Assembly: GCF_023159225.1 (NCBI RefSeq)
Contig: NC_063188.1
Span: 28,719,475 to 28,783,474 of the forward strand
From: Perognathus longimembris pacificus
Taxonomy: Eukaryota; Chordata; Mammalia; Rodentia; Heteromyidae
Direction: 5' to 3'
DNA: 64,000 nt
Both the position numbers and the translations under genes were made by a program. Shown in pieces: positions 22,257-33,254 of this stretch (positions within the stretch are counted from its first letter, which is position 1; the number at the start of each line of letters is the position of its first letter). Under the pieces are notes generated by a model that worked only from the letters and a program-made list of their open reading frames with translations, made no database searches and was not told the origin of the DNA.

Positions 22257-22335
22257 CTCTGTAATTGTATTTTAATGTGGAGAAATCCTTCACCTTTTTT
22301 TCTACAAGATTTCCAGGATTTACTTGCCTTGGCAA

Positions 22336-22455
22336 AATTTTAGTTTAATTTTATTGTCAAGGTGATGTACAGAGAGGTTACAATTACATATATAAGGTAG
22401 TGAGTACATTTCTTGTCTTATTTGTTACCCCTTCCTCATTTTTCTCCCATCTTCA
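22336..22455 (-). mobile_element. Short 5'-truncated L1 3' end
   Basis: The minus strand carries only the last about 120 nt of an L1 3'UTR: gaggaaggggtaacaaat, then gtaattgtaacctctctgtacatcacc and ataaaatt. It lies just outside the L1-F 5' duplication. Confidence 0.85.
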
Positions 22456-24194
22456 AAGAAAAATGAAAGCATAGAGACCCTATCTTAGACAAACTTCCTT
22501 AGACTCTTGGCACCATTGGTAGGTAAGTGTTCTCAGGACCTTAGCTTTATGCTTGGGCAATTTGCAGATGCAGGTCTCACAATCTAGACTCCATGGAAGC
22601 TTTCTGAGAAAATTCTCAACAGAACAAGTGACAGGAGAATCTCAAACATTTCAAAAAATTTCGGTGAGCTACACAAAAATTTGTTCAAGTTGACACTAGT
22701 TCCATGAGAAGTATACATGCATTGATCTGTGAGACAAGCTTGAGGAGCAGGATCTGTTCTTATGTTTTGTTCAATTACTCTAGTTGTTAGGATGAGAAAA
22801 AATACAGATACAAAAGAAAACTTTAGTTATTCCTGGGAGGGAACAGAAAATCAGTAACTATTGAGTAATCAAACCAAATTCAATCACAATAACCCCCAAA
22901 CAAATTCTTATGAATAAATATGTTCTCCTTCTAATCAAACTTGGGAAAGGAAAAGACAAAGAAAAAAGTCAATACCCTTATTTGACTGAACTCTGTAGGC
23001 AGAAATGTGGGAGGCTTTGTCAGCCCTTTGTCTCAACTATAGCCTCTGGAACAAGTGTGGTTTCCCAATCATATTCGTATAGTTGTCAGAATTATAGGGG
23101 CATGAAATATCTTTTCCCTTTCATATTCTGCTGCCATGGTCTGTGAATTAACCTGATAAGAAGATACATTAATAGAAGGAAGACATACATACTTTACTTG
23201 ATGTTAATACTTTAAATTTTACCCGCATGAAAGACTCCACAGAAAACAAATGAAGATCTAAAGAAGCTGTTACACACAGGGGATTATATACAACTTCAAC
23301 AGTCAAGAATCGACAAGAAAAAGGCCAAAGGATAGTGCTTCTAGGGAAACTATATTACAGCAAAAGAAGTTTATAGAGAAAATTATTGTAGGATAAAAGC
23401 TATTTTATGAGATTTTTTATGCAGACATTTATCAGTGCAAAACTTTAGCCTTCTGTGTTTGGGAATGTTCTGCTTCTTGTATAAGAGAGAATGGAGAACA
23501 CCTTTACAAGGGGAAACTTATTTCCTCTTTAGAAAGAAAGAGGAAACTTAGAACTCTTAGATTGTTTATTTTTTAATTGCCTTTGCCTCAAAATAACCTT
23601 CAGACTAAAATGACTTGGCTACTTAATAATTGGTTCCTTTAGACAAATATTTTTATTTCTAACTTTTCAATTTGCAAATTGATGAAAATGCTTTGATGGA
23701 ACAAGAGTGTCATCACAGAATGTATTGAAGCCTTTATGCCTCAATATCACTATCTCATTGGCAAAAACCTCCAAAAGTCTACATAAGAGTTCCAAGGAAT
23801 GTAAACCTCCTAGGATGCATGTAGTTAATTCAGCCATAATGCTCAGTAATACAAATACCACATCTTAAACATTAACATCTTTAGTCTGAAACACAGGTAT
23901 GTAACATGGAAATCATTCATATACTTGTGTTAGAGGAAAAGATATATTCAGTTTAGGCTGGTGCTGTATTTATAATTTAAAAAGTGGACACATGGTACAG
24001 CACATATAGCATATATATGTGTATCTAGTGTCATAATAAAATAGTCTGATGAGTATTCATTTACTGCTTCAAGACTGGTTGCTTTATCTCCCAAATAAGT
24101 TGTTTTATATGGGAAACATGACAACCACCAGTCCATCATTATTTTTATTTCCCTCTTTTTCTTGTGATATATTATTGATTTCTTTTTTATTTAT
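22456..24194. other. Unassigned sequence
   Basis: No repeat family is recognised over 1.7 kb. The only frame of note (22910-23146, 78 codons plus strand) shows no domain. This is one of the longer stretches without identifiable transposon remains. Confidence 0.45.
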
Positions 24195-24362
24195 TTCTTA
24201 TATTCTACTGTCACTGGAATTTGACCTAAGGACCTCACACTTGCTGAACTTTTTGCTCATGACTTTTGCTCTAGCACTTGAGCCAAAAACTCTAGCCTAG
24301 CTTTTTGATGGTTATTTGGAAGACAAAAATCTCACAGAACTTTCTGTTTAGACTGGCTTCTA
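24195..24362 (-). mobile_element. Old B1-like/Geo dimeric SINE
   Basis: Minus-strand order: a diverged 7SL-like part (right side, incomplete), the taaccatcaaaaag linker (antisense near 24302-24318), then the Geo-like gagtttttggctcaagtgc and the gaggtccttaggtcaaattcc end. No tail or duplication is visible. Confidence 0.65.
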
Positions 24363-24534
24363 GCCTTTTATGGGTAAGAGGGACCGGCGCCTGCCTTATT
24401 CCTTTTAAAATTTTGAATTAGTGCACCTCCGTAATTCAGGAAAGTTGTTCTTCCTAAAGCTAATCTGCTTTCTTATGGCATGAGCCATCATTTGGGCACA
24501 TCCACTACCACTCATACATGCAAAGTAGCTTTTC

Positions 24535-24690
24535 TTTATTTTTTTTCCTTTAGATGGCTGCATAGAATTCCATTGAGTGAATACAATATAATTTATTGAT
24601 TCTCCTACTGATGGAAAATTAGTTTTTAATCTTGCAAAATGTAAGAATGCTCCTTTGAATATTGCATATGTTTTTCCAAAATTGTCAATA
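24535..24690 (-). mobile_element. Ancient L1 ORF2 3' fragment
   Basis: Antisense of the old L1 motif series: ttagatggctgcatagaattccattg, ataatttattgattctcc, actgatggaaaattag and aagaatgctcctttgaatattgc. No open frame. Confidence 0.6.
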
Positions 24691-24984
24691 TTAAATTCTG
24701 AGAACATATTATAACAGAAAATATACCTTTGTATTATGAAAAAGTTGTATCTCTGATAAATTTGTGTTTCTTAAAATATTTGTTTGCTAGCCAGTTCTTC
24801 TCAAATTTGTATTATCTTGAACAACTTCATAGTAACTAATTTTCTTTTTAAAATTATTCATTGTCAAAAATTTATATATTCACTATTTATATTTAAGATT
24901 TATATATACAGATTACAACAGTGTAATTCACACATTCATCATCAATCGCAGTTAAAGTTTTGTTTGTATGTAGAGGCAAAAAAG

Positions 24985-25345
24985 ACAGCCTACAATGGGA
25001 GATCTTTGCCAGCTATATCAAGAATATGAGCTAAAGAAATTAAGCTCTGAAAGAATCAATAACTAAATTAATAAATGGGCAAATGAGCTAAATTGAGTCT
25101 ACTCAGAAGTAAAAATAGCCAGTAGGTACACAAAGAAATGCTCAACATTTCTGATCGTAAAGAAAATGCAAATGCAAACAACACTATATTACATATACGA
25201 GACAAGTTGTTTTGAAGGGGTCTTACAAGCGGCATTTCTAGTTCAGTAGGAAAATGAATATGCAACTGGTTAAATTTTGTCAGACTCTTCTTTATGTAGT
25301 TTGTACCATTATAAATCAAACCAGCAATACATGAGGGAAATAATG
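24985..25345 (+). mobile_element. Ancient L1 ORF2 fragment
   Basis: Plus-sense blocks aatgggagatctttgcc, aataaatgggcaaatgagc, agccagtaggtac and aatgctcaacatttctgatc match the ORF2 C-terminal region of old L1 families, with a degraded continuation through caactggttaaattttgtc. Confidence 0.65.
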
Positions 25346-25349
25346 TATC

Positions 25350-25640
25350 CAGTATTCAGTGTTGGCAACTTAAGGTTTATTTTTGTTAGTCTATAAGGTT
25401 AAATATGTTATCTAAATATAATTCTATATTGCAATTTTTAATTATGAGCGAAGTTGATCATCTTCATGATTTGGAGCTTTTTGTATATATTTTGTGTAAT
25501 TTTATTCACACCCTTGCTTATTTTATGTACATTAATATATTTCTCAATTTCAAAATGTTTTTTTAATTACATTCACATATTATGTTACATATCACATTTA
25601 CGTATCATATTCTTTACAAATTGTTATGCTAGCTTTTCAT
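25350..25640 (-). mobile_element. Probable ancient L1 fragment
   Basis: Antisense blocks gcaatttttaattatgag, ttgatcatcttcatgatttgg and the adjacent ttttattcacacccttgc resemble the ORF2 region upstream of the preceding fragment, in the opposite orientation. This would fit an old 5' inversion, but the match is weak. Confidence 0.4.
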
Positions 25641-25899
25641 TGCTTTTGGAATTTTTAGTGTGGAATTTCACACCCCTAAGTCATCATGTCACTTGTTTTT
25701 TTCTCATGTACCTGTTTCTACTTGTAATCAGTCATTTAGAATTTGTCCTGGTGTAAAGTAGAAAAATTGTTCCAATAACCTTTATATGACTACCACTTAT
25801 TAAAAATCCTTCTTTTGTACATTAGATTGCAATATCACCCTTAATGTACACTATATAGTCCATTGTGTATTAGGGCTCCTTCTGAATGTACTCTGTTTT

Positions 25900-25903
<4 letters not shown>

Positions 25904-25949
<46 letters not shown>
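25904..25949. repeat. (TG)23 microsatellite
   Basis: Uninterrupted TG dinucleotide run of 46 bases, attached directly to the tail end of the minus-strand SINE that follows; it probably grew out of that SINE's A/C-rich tail. Confidence 0.97.
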
Positions 25950-25952
<3 letters not shown>

Positions 25953-26171
25953 GTCTTGGGGCTTGAATTTAGTGCCTGCTGGCCCTGAGCTTGTTTTTCT
26001 CAAGGATAATGCTCTACCACTTGAGTTACAGCTACATTTTTGGCTTTTGGGTGGTTAATTGCAGAGAAGTGTCTCATAGACTTTCCTCCTGTGCTGGCTT
26101 CGAATCTTGGTCCTCAGATCTCAGCATCCTGAGTAGCTAGGATTACAGATGTGAGCCACCGTCACCTGGCA
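25950..26171 (-). mobile_element. B1-like/Geo dimeric SINE
   Basis: Well-preserved dimer on the minus strand. The 7SL/B1-like half begins near 26170 (ccaggtgacggtggctcac), continues through taatcctagctactcagg and ends at the caattaaccaccc linker (antisense 26047-26061). The Geo half follows to the cttgaat/caagccccaagaccag end near 25951. Confidence 0.92.
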
Positions 26172-26654
26172 GTTTCTGATTCAAGTAGAAATGTATTATA
26201 AATCTTATTTTTGTCTAACCCTCCAGCTGCTCTTCATTTGATTTTTAAAAAAAATTAATTATTTCTGCTTCACAGTGAATTAAATCAGTAAAACAGAAAA
26301 AGTGCAATGATAATTTTATTGAGAACTTATCAGTTTCATATTAACTTGGGAAGAATTACTATCTTCAAAATGGGAACTCCATTTTTTCAAGTTTAAATTT
26401 GCATTTTTAGATGTGTATTCTACAGATTTCTTGAAAATGTAGCAAGTTCATACTTAATAATTTACTCGGTTCTATACAAAGCCTGTCACATGCTTACTCA
26501 AGAATGTTTTGTGTGCTTTAAATATTGCTTGCTTCCCATAATGTCTTCTAACAGATTTGTTTTATATATGAAGTCTGCTGTGTTTTGTATGTTAATTTTT
26601 TTCTATCAATATTCAACTCATTTGATATTTATATCCATCATACATTTCATTGAT
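26172..26654. other. AT-rich sequence, nothing recognised
   Basis: No gene or repeat supported; parts may belong to the ancient L1 that seems to continue to the right. Confidence 0.4.
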
Positions 26655-26860
26655 TCTTTTTAGGAGTTTTAATAATAAAACCATGTCATCTGCAAGCACA
26701 GACAATTCAACCGTTCTGAACTTAAGCTTCCAGTCACTTTCTCGAAGGTAAGCACTTTATATCTAATGCAAAGAGGTAGCAGTAACAGTTAAATATACTT
26801 CAGTGGGAATATCTCTACTGTTTAGCAATTGAGAAATACATTTGTTTGGGCCTAATTTTT
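26655..26860 (-). mobile_element. Possible ancient L1 RT-region fragment
   Basis: The block aataaaaccatgtcatctgcaagcacagac is the antisense of the FADD region (the F/L-A-D-D-M-I/V motif) as found in old L1 ORF2; flanking sequence is much decayed. Confidence 0.45.
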
Positions 26861-27250
26861 TATGTATGAAAGTATTCATCAATTTTTATTTAATTTCATA
26901 CTTAAAATTAATGTTTAAAAACTTCAGTGGAATAGCTTTAAGCATATAAAGCTAATAGCATGGTTTCTTTCTTCTAAGTCCTATTAATATAACAGTGTTC
27001 ATTTTCTCTTCATATTGAACCTCCATTTCACTGTCGAATAAAACTCAATTAATTATGTAACCACAAACAATGTATTATTGTTAATGTGTTGTTGGATTCT
27101 GCTGGCTGATGTTTTATTTAACATATGCATCAAATATTTATAAATTATGCCAGACCATAGTTTTCATTTGGAAATCAATACAAATAATATGAAACTTTCT
27201 TTTCATTTATATTCTTTGTAATAGTTTTAGAAACTTTAAGAGTAGTAAAT
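26861..27250. other. AT-rich sequence, nothing recognised
   Basis: No feature supported. Confidence 0.45.
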
Positions 27251-27251
27251 C

Positions 27252-27449
27252 TGGGTTGGGGATATGGCCTAATGGAAAGAGTGCTTGCCTCGCATACATG
27301 AAACCCTGGGTTTGATTCCCCAGCACCACGTATATAGAAAACGCCCAGAAGTGGCGCTTTGGCTCAAGTGGCAGAGTGGTAGCCAGCCCCTTGAGCAAAA
27401 AGAAGCCAGGGATAGTGCTCAGGCTCTGAGTCCAAGGCCCAGGACTGGC

Positions 27450-27464
<15 letters not shown>
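27252..27464 (+). mobile_element. IDL-Geo SINE
   Basis: Complete dimer: ctgggttggggatatggcc start, gggtttgattcccc B-box, caccacgtatatagaaaacg junction, Geo half with an extra agcc duplication in gtagccagccccttgag, A-tail 27450-27464. It is followed directly by a (TA)n run. Confidence 0.93.
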
Positions 27465-27494
<30 letters not shown>

Positions 27495-27499
27495 TATGT
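27465..27499. repeat. (TA)n microsatellite
   Basis: TA dinucleotide run with an acaca interruption, grown at the end of the preceding SINE tail. Confidence 0.9.
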
Positions 27500-27595
27500 T
27501 TTTGTATACAAGCTTATTCTTTACATTGTCTTTAGTTTTCTCTGTAGGACTTTTTAGGGAACACTCAAATCTTGTAAAGTATGCTCTCTAGAAAT

Positions 27596-27790
27596 TGTAA
27601 TTCTAGCTCCTCAGGATGCTGAGATCTAAGAACTGTGGCTCAAGGCAGCCCAGACAGGAAAGCCCATGAAACTTTTATATCCAATTAATCACCAAAAATC
27701 CAGAAATGATTCTATGGCTCAAGTGGTAGAGCCTAGCCTTCACCATACACGCTAAAGGACAGCACACAAGCCCCAGGATGGACATAAAAA
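27596..27790 (+). mobile_element. B1-like/Geo dimeric SINE, 5' incomplete
   Basis: It starts inside the 7SL-like half (gtaattctagctcctcagg), then the ccaattaatcaccaaaaatcc linker and the Geo half (ctatggctcaagtggtagag to caagccccaggatgg). The first about 30 nt of the left half are missing. Confidence 0.8.
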
Positions 27791-28139
27791 CTTTAATTAT
27801 CCTCCTATTTCAAGGCATATGAACATTTTCTCCACCAAAAGTAGGTTAGTTAAATTGACTTCAAATGGAGAGAAAGAGGGAATTTCTCTCTATATAAACG
27901 TCAGTTTTAGTAAAGTTTGTGTGGATTAATTCAGCTTGAGTATTTAATATTATTTATAACAAAATCCAAGATAAAATCAGAAACAACAGGAATTCAGCTA
28001 TAAAATATAAAACATACCAAATTTACTATAGAGATATGAAGGAAAAAGTAAAGAATTGAATGATAATTCTGATTTGAGTAGTTTGTCAAGTGGTTTCATA
28101 CTTTGCAAGGCAACACTTTAAATGTGAAAGAAGAGCATT
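27791..28139. other. AT-rich sequence, nothing recognised
   Basis: No feature supported. Confidence 0.45.
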
Positions 28140-28152
28140 ATCTATATATCTA

Positions 28153-28196
<44 letters not shown>

Positions 28197-28197
28197 A
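28140..28197. repeat. (TATC)n microsatellite
   Basis: About 12 uninterrupted TATC/CTAT units after a tatatctata start; probably polymorphic. Confidence 0.95.
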
Positions 28198-28959
28198 TCT
28201 ATCAACTAGGATAAAATGGGCTCTGGTCATAATTTTAGTCTGTGCTCAAAATCTTCAGACATCTGATGCTCAGCACATGCGTCTTCATGCTCAATTAAGC
28301 AGGAAAGAGTGTGACCAAAATTCTACTGGAAATTGTACTCAACTGCTTTAAAAAGCCATTCTAAAAGCTATTTCTTTACAAGTAAGACTTTACGCCCATG
28401 TCATACCAAGAGGCATTATCAGAAATTGTCTCTCAACACCCTTATGAGCAGATTTGCAGGCAAAACTGCATTGGTTTTCTGAGTGGAGAACAATATAATG
28501 AAAGGTATGGATAAGGCAGAACAGAACTTTATGAGTTAAATCTTTTTTTCAAAAAATCTTACTTTTTTGCTTCAACAAGAGCCTTAATAACTACAGGCAA
28601 ATAATATCACTCAAAAGTCCTTGCCACAGCAGCTCAGAATGGATTGATGAGTGTGTGAAAGCCTTTGGTTACAATTCTGCAAATTGGGTACATTTCTGTG
28701 AAGTAATCTCCTTAGTCTTTCATTTACCTGCCAGAGTAAATGCAATAGCATTAACCTCTTCCGTGTGTAATCACAGAGATACCTTTTCACAGTCTAGAAA
28801 TCTTACAGTAACATTATGGTAACATTGTTTATTCTTCCTTGATCTTTACCTTTATCACTGATTGGACCTCACTTTAATTTAGTCAAGATGTAACAATCTA
28901 CTAGGCAAATCTGTTACTCTTAATATACCCTTCAAACAACTCACCATGTAGACATATAT
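28198..28959. other. Unassigned sequence
   Basis: No repeat or gene recognised. Confidence 0.45.
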
Positions 28960-29125
28960 GTGACAAATCTGCATTCAAACTTGACTTCCATGCATTTTTG
29001 AACGTCAGTTTTTCCTACTGTAAAATGGGAATGATAAAAGCACCACTTTAATGGATGTTGTGGTTTCAGAGAGGATAAATGTCTGTGAAGTATTTGGTCT
29101 CTAATATGGGATTTGCTACAAGTCT
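28960..29125 (+). mobile_element. MIR SINE fragment
   Basis: Plus-strand match to the middle of the ancient mammalian MIR: a cattcaaacttgacttcc block, gtcagtttttcctactgtaaaatgggaatgataaaagcacc in pieces, and an aggataaatgtctgtgaagtatttgg end. tRNA-derived and shared by all mammals, so this DNA segment is old. Confidence 0.75.
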
Positions 29126-30439
29126 TTGGAAGCAGTGTTACTATGGATAGCTGTTGTTCAATACAAATTTGGATGATGAAATGTATCTTTAATCATAATC
29201 AGGTGTTTACCATGAACCTCTGGGCAGAAGACGCTAATTATTAGAAAAATATGTGCAGTATATAAACCTGAGTACATGAGATGAAATTTTCTAAGAATGT
29301 CAGGACTTTAATATATTTTTAAATAAAGATAAAGAATCTCTATGAATATAAATCAATCAGATTTTGTGGGACCAAATACTTTTCCAACCTAAAATTCATT
29401 CAATCACCATAAAATTTTAATAAGATAGTTGCTGAGTAGGTGGTGGAAGCACATCTCTTAACTCATGTCTGCCATACACACTCTCTTCCAATATTTCCAG
29501 CTTAGGTGCTAAGAAATATTTATTAGAGACAGTCTACAGTCTAAAATCACTTCAGTAGGCATTGGAAATTATACCTTTGATTGTAATAAAGGAGAGATTT
29601 GGTCACAAATCACTTCTCTGAAACACAATTTTATGGATTCTAAACTAATTAAATCAGAAGGTCTCATCATATCCAGAAATCCATAGAGGAGGAAACTTCT
29701 TCATAGATAAAGGATTCTAAGATTTAAAACTAAGTTTTGAAATCTTAAACTTACCATGTTACAGTAACTTTACCTGTAAAAGTAAAGTGGAAAAAAAGGG
29801 CAGGACTGGACATTAGAAGGTTCAGGCTCAATTCAGGGTAGAAAATGCATATACCCACAGGGGCCACCAAGATGAGGTAAATGAGTGTGTTGGGCCAAAT
29901 ACAGTCATAAGGATTGATGGGACTGCAAGTACATCCAATATTAGAGCAGTCAACCAGTTATTACTTTGTGGAAACAATGAATCCCATATTTCTATATGTT
30001 CCAGTTTTTAAGAAAATCAGAGCATACAGATATTTATATGTTTGCTGATTGTTTTACATATTGTTAGTCAATTCAAATCCTTTTTTTGTAACTGATGAAC
30101 AAAATACAGCTGGTGTGTCAGTATGGCTGACAGTCTTGATCCTGTTTAATTTTCAAGAAGTCGTACCATACAGGATAATTCATTCAATTTCTTTTTTACC
30201 AGATATCTTTATCTTATTTTCTGTAAGGGATAAATTAAGGATAGGAAAACTATGGTCTATCTCCTTCCACTCTCCAGCAATAGATTTGTGTAGAAATGAT
30301 AGAGTAGTTCACATGGCTCAAAAAGTCTAAAATGTTTAATATCTGGTTCTTTACAGAAAATTCTTACTAGCTTCTTCCTTATGCACCCAAAGTACTAATG
30401 GGAATAGTACTTTGGGGAGTATTCCTCCAAAAACAAATA
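29126..30439. other. Unassigned sequence
   Basis: 1.3 kb without a recognised repeat. The frame at 30049-30330 (93 codons, plus strand) has one hydrophobic stretch but no family resemblance and no gene context. Confidence 0.45.
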
Positions 30440-30612
30440 ATGACAGGTAATTATTGCATTATGGGCTCCAGTCACTGACTCTACTCCATTCAGATCAAGT
30501 ATGTGACTTGCTTTGGCCATTTGGCTGTTAACATATGTGACATGCCAAATCTCAAAAAGAATACATGGATTGGTGCCTGTCTTTTTGTCTTTATTTTCAT
30601 CAGGACCTAGGC
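30440..30612 (+). mobile_element. Possible MLT1-like LTR fragment
   Basis: Contains ctctactccattcagat and tgtgacttgctttggccat, phrases that I associate with the MLT1 group of old mammalian LTRs (ERVL-MaLR). Only part is recognisable, so the assignment is tentative. Confidence 0.4.
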
Positions 30613-30621
30613 TACATTTTA

Positions 30622-30777
30622 CAGCAAGGATTGACAAACTTTTTCTAAAGGGCCAAGTAATTTCAGATTTCATGGTCCACATGGTCTCTGTTACAACTAC
30701 TATTCCCTGTACCTCTGGTCCTAATGAAATCATACACAATAATAAACTATTGGGCAGGTATGAGTTCCAATAAAACT
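30622..30777. mobile_element. hAT-Charlie-type DNA transposon fossil
   Basis: Blocks ttgacaaactttttcta, aaagggccaagtaatttcag, ccacatggtctctgttacaactact and tgagttccaataaaact occur in the order seen in a common non-autonomous hAT (Charlie-group) element of placental mammals. Terminal inverted repeats are not both preserved, so orientation is left open. Confidence 0.65.
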
Positions 30778-30794
30778 AGTCAGATAAGGGTCAC

Positions 30795-30866
30795 CGGGTG
30801 GGGACATAGATGACTACTAGAGTACACGCTTGAATGTAGGAGGCCTTATGTTCAACCCACAATAGT
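30795..30866 (+). mobile_element. Old ID-like monomeric SINE
   Basis: A tRNA-like series (gggtggggacatag, agagtacacgcttgaatg, aggccttatgttcaaccc) matches a decayed ID/tRNA-Ala-derived element. Confidence 0.5.
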
Positions 30867-31214
30867 CTGTCTCCATCTCACAACATAAAATAAGTGGCAG
30901 ACTGGATTTTCCCTGCTAATCCTCCTCCTGGAGGAAAAAAGACATGAAGCAGACTTGATTTTCCCTATCTACTTCATCTCAGATGCATGAACAGTAAATG
31001 CTTATTGTTGTTTCTCTTTGGCATCATGAAGCTCATGCAGCAAAAATTGCTTTAGTACTATATTATTAAAACTATTTAAGACAACAACAACAACAAAAAA
31101 CCCTGTATAAAGTTTCACAAAATTCTCACTCACACACAGAGAGATTATACTTTCTGTAGTCAAATTCATTCTTTTTTTTTGAAATAGGTATAGATTTTTA
31201 ATAAATGAAAGAAC

Positions 31215-31478
31215 ATATGTATGAAACTTTCTTAAAAACTAAGAGTGTTCTACCATACAATTCAGTCATCCCACTTCAGGATATATATTCAAAGGAAACA
31301 ATACCAATATCAGGATAGCAGAGATACCTGCACACCACTGATGTTTGTTTACAGAGTATTCACAATCACTAAGATGTAGAATCAACCTAGATCCCCACTG
31401 CTGACAAATTGATAAGTAAAATATGGTGTATATACTCAATGAAATATTATTTCACTGTAAAAAGGAATGACATTTGAA
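31215..31478 (+). mobile_element. Ancient L1 ORF2 3' fragment
   Basis: Plus-sense blocks: attcagtcatcccacttcagg, agatacctgcacacc, acagagtattcacaatc, atatggtgtatatactc and ttatttcactgtaaaaaggaatg. These mark the C-terminal end of ORF2 in L1M-type families. Confidence 0.75.
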
Positions 31479-31492
31479 ATTCATTCTTTACT

Positions 31493-31705
31493 AATAATAG
31501 TGGCTGTGATTTATAGGTTGCTTACTATGGGTGATGTACTTTGCTACTTTGCATTACATAAAAACTAATTCTTATAACTGCCCTATGATGTAGAGTTTTC
31601 ATTATTCACTTTTGTTTTTAGTTAAGAAGACTAAGTCTTAATGAGTAGGACTAACTTGGCCAAGGTGATAAAAATGTGAAATACTGTGGCTGAGTCTCTC
31701 TGTAA
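31493..31705 (-). mobile_element. MIR SINE, nearly full length
   Basis: On the plus strand it reads the reverse of MIR: gcttactatgggtgatgtac, aactaattcttataactgccctatgatgtag, ttaagaagactaagtc and taacttggccaaggtgataaa, ending in ctgagtctc. Old mammalian tRNA-derived SINE. Confidence 0.82.
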
Positions 31706-32384
31706 ATTATTTAAAATCTGAATGTGTGGATGTGCTATAGTTATTGAAAAACAGAAATCTCAGTTTAGTGTAATCATTAAATTTCCTTTCAATATAATTT
31801 TAAGCATCTCTTAAGTAAATGAACTGTTTGTAAACATCTTGATGAGAATAAAACTCCAGTTAAGCTATAACTAATTAACACATTTCCTACCTTCCAGGAT
31901 GAATCATGGGAATAAAGGAAAACAGAATAGTTTCTCACTGAGAGTCAACAGTAACAAAATCTTGTCATCAACAAAAGAGTTTGTAAACATCTGGGCCAGT
32001 CTGATCTTGATTTACACCGTAAGTACAATAATAAGTTGATCTCAATTTGTACATAAGAGTTTATCTTAATTTTCTTGCTATGGTTTAACATATATTTGGT
32101 GATGATAATTTTTGTGTGTCTGGAAGTTGTACATTGCATATTCTTTTCTATGAGATAAATATAAATATTAAAAGAGAACTCTGAATCTGGTCACTCTCCT
32201 CTTAGAACACAAAACCAAATCAAACAACCAAAAATCCTGTTGTAATCAGTAAAGGGATAAAGTATATTAAGGAGTAACTAACTTTTAAGCAAATTATTAG
32301 AGAAAAATTCAAGTGGTAAAAAAATATAAAAAATTGCAAATAATGTCAAAGTATCACAGCCACCTGTAGCACTTTCTTTATCAG
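31706..32384. other. AT-rich sequence, nothing recognised
   Basis: No feature supported. Confidence 0.45.
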
Positions 32385-32640
32385 CTTCTAAACCTGAATT
32401 TAGATTTTAATCTGAGTATTTTATTAAATTCCAATTTGGCTTTGCAGTTAGTTGGTTAACTCTGAACAAATCACTAAAGCTCTCTCAGAATCTTTTAAGC
32501 TGTAAAGTAGAGGCAATGATAGCATCTACTTCTTTGCAATTGCCATAAAAATTAAAGAGTTAAGGAACACATACTATAAGAAGGTTGTATCTGACATACA
32601 CATCAATTACTCTTTAGTTGTTTGTTGAATCTGATTCTGA
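32385..32640 (+). mobile_element. MIR SINE
   Basis: Plus-strand MIR: ttggctttgcagttag, ctctgaacaaatcactaaagctctc, agctgtaaagtagaggcaatgatagc, taaagagttaaggaac and a 3' end through ttgtttgttgaatc. It lies 680 bp from an oppositely oriented MIR. Confidence 0.75.
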
Positions 32641-33019
32641 TTCCGAAAACAATGGCAGTTGATATAGCTGTTGGACCTTTATTTGCAAAGCACTAATCAG
32701 TGTTTCAATAATTGTTGAATCATTAAATATATGACTTAGTGAAAGACATATGTGTATTGGTTGTACAATTTTTCTAATTTCCCATTAGGTATAGTGTATC
32801 AGGAGACAATCATTTTTTCTACATGTACAGCATCACCGATTTATAAAGTCACAAATTTATTTTGGTGTAAAAATATTTTATAAATGAATGAAACTTTATA
32901 ATATGATTAAATGACTTGTCTCAGACACCGTAAATTGTATCATATTCTATGTTGTTAAAGGAATCATTTTAATGCACTAGTGGTGATATTCAAAGCTGAA
33001 TGTGCAACTTCATTTATTT
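32641..33019. other. AT-rich sequence, nothing recognised
   Basis: No feature supported. Confidence 0.45.
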
Positions 33020-33254
33020 TTATTTGTGGTGCCTGTTCTGCAGCTTGAACTCAGGGTCTGGCATTGTTCCTTGCCTGGGCTTTTGTGCACAAGACTGGTG
33101 CTCTATCACTTGAGCATTTTGGGGTGGTTAATTGGAACTATGAACCTTATGGACTTTTCTGCTGGGACTGGTTTCAGATGGAGATCTTCAAATCTTCAGA
33201 TACAGATCTCAGTCTCCTGAGTACCTCCATTACAGGTGTGAGCCACCTGGCTGA
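33020..33254 (-). mobile_element. B1-like/Geo dimeric SINE
   Basis: Minus strand: B1-like half from the ccaggtggctcacacctg start near 33253, internally duplicated or altered around 33178-33210 (gatcttcaaatcttcagatacagatctc), then the caattaaccacccc linker and the Geo half to the gaactca/gagttcaagctgc end near 33045. Confidence 0.85.

Larger units (their letters stand above)
14713..22273 (-). mobile_element. Full-length LINE-1 (L1-F) with duplications
   Basis: Complete non-LTR retrotransposon read on the minus strand: 5'UTR (about 22256-20247), ORF1, ORF2, 3'UTR and A-rich end near 14730. The flanking repeats ctttgtaattgtatttt (14713-14729) and ctctgtaattgtatttt (22257-22273), 17 bp with one mismatch, are the target-site duplication, so the 5' end is the true end and not a truncation. 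The body is about 7.5 kb. Both ORFs are inactivated. Its closest relative in the window is the plus-strand copy at 50161-57461. Confidence 0.96.

Noticed and set aside
28140..28197. Regular tetranucleotide array, considered as a CRISPR-like or satellite array
   Set aside because: A plain (TATC)n microsatellite with no spacers; the organism is a mammal.
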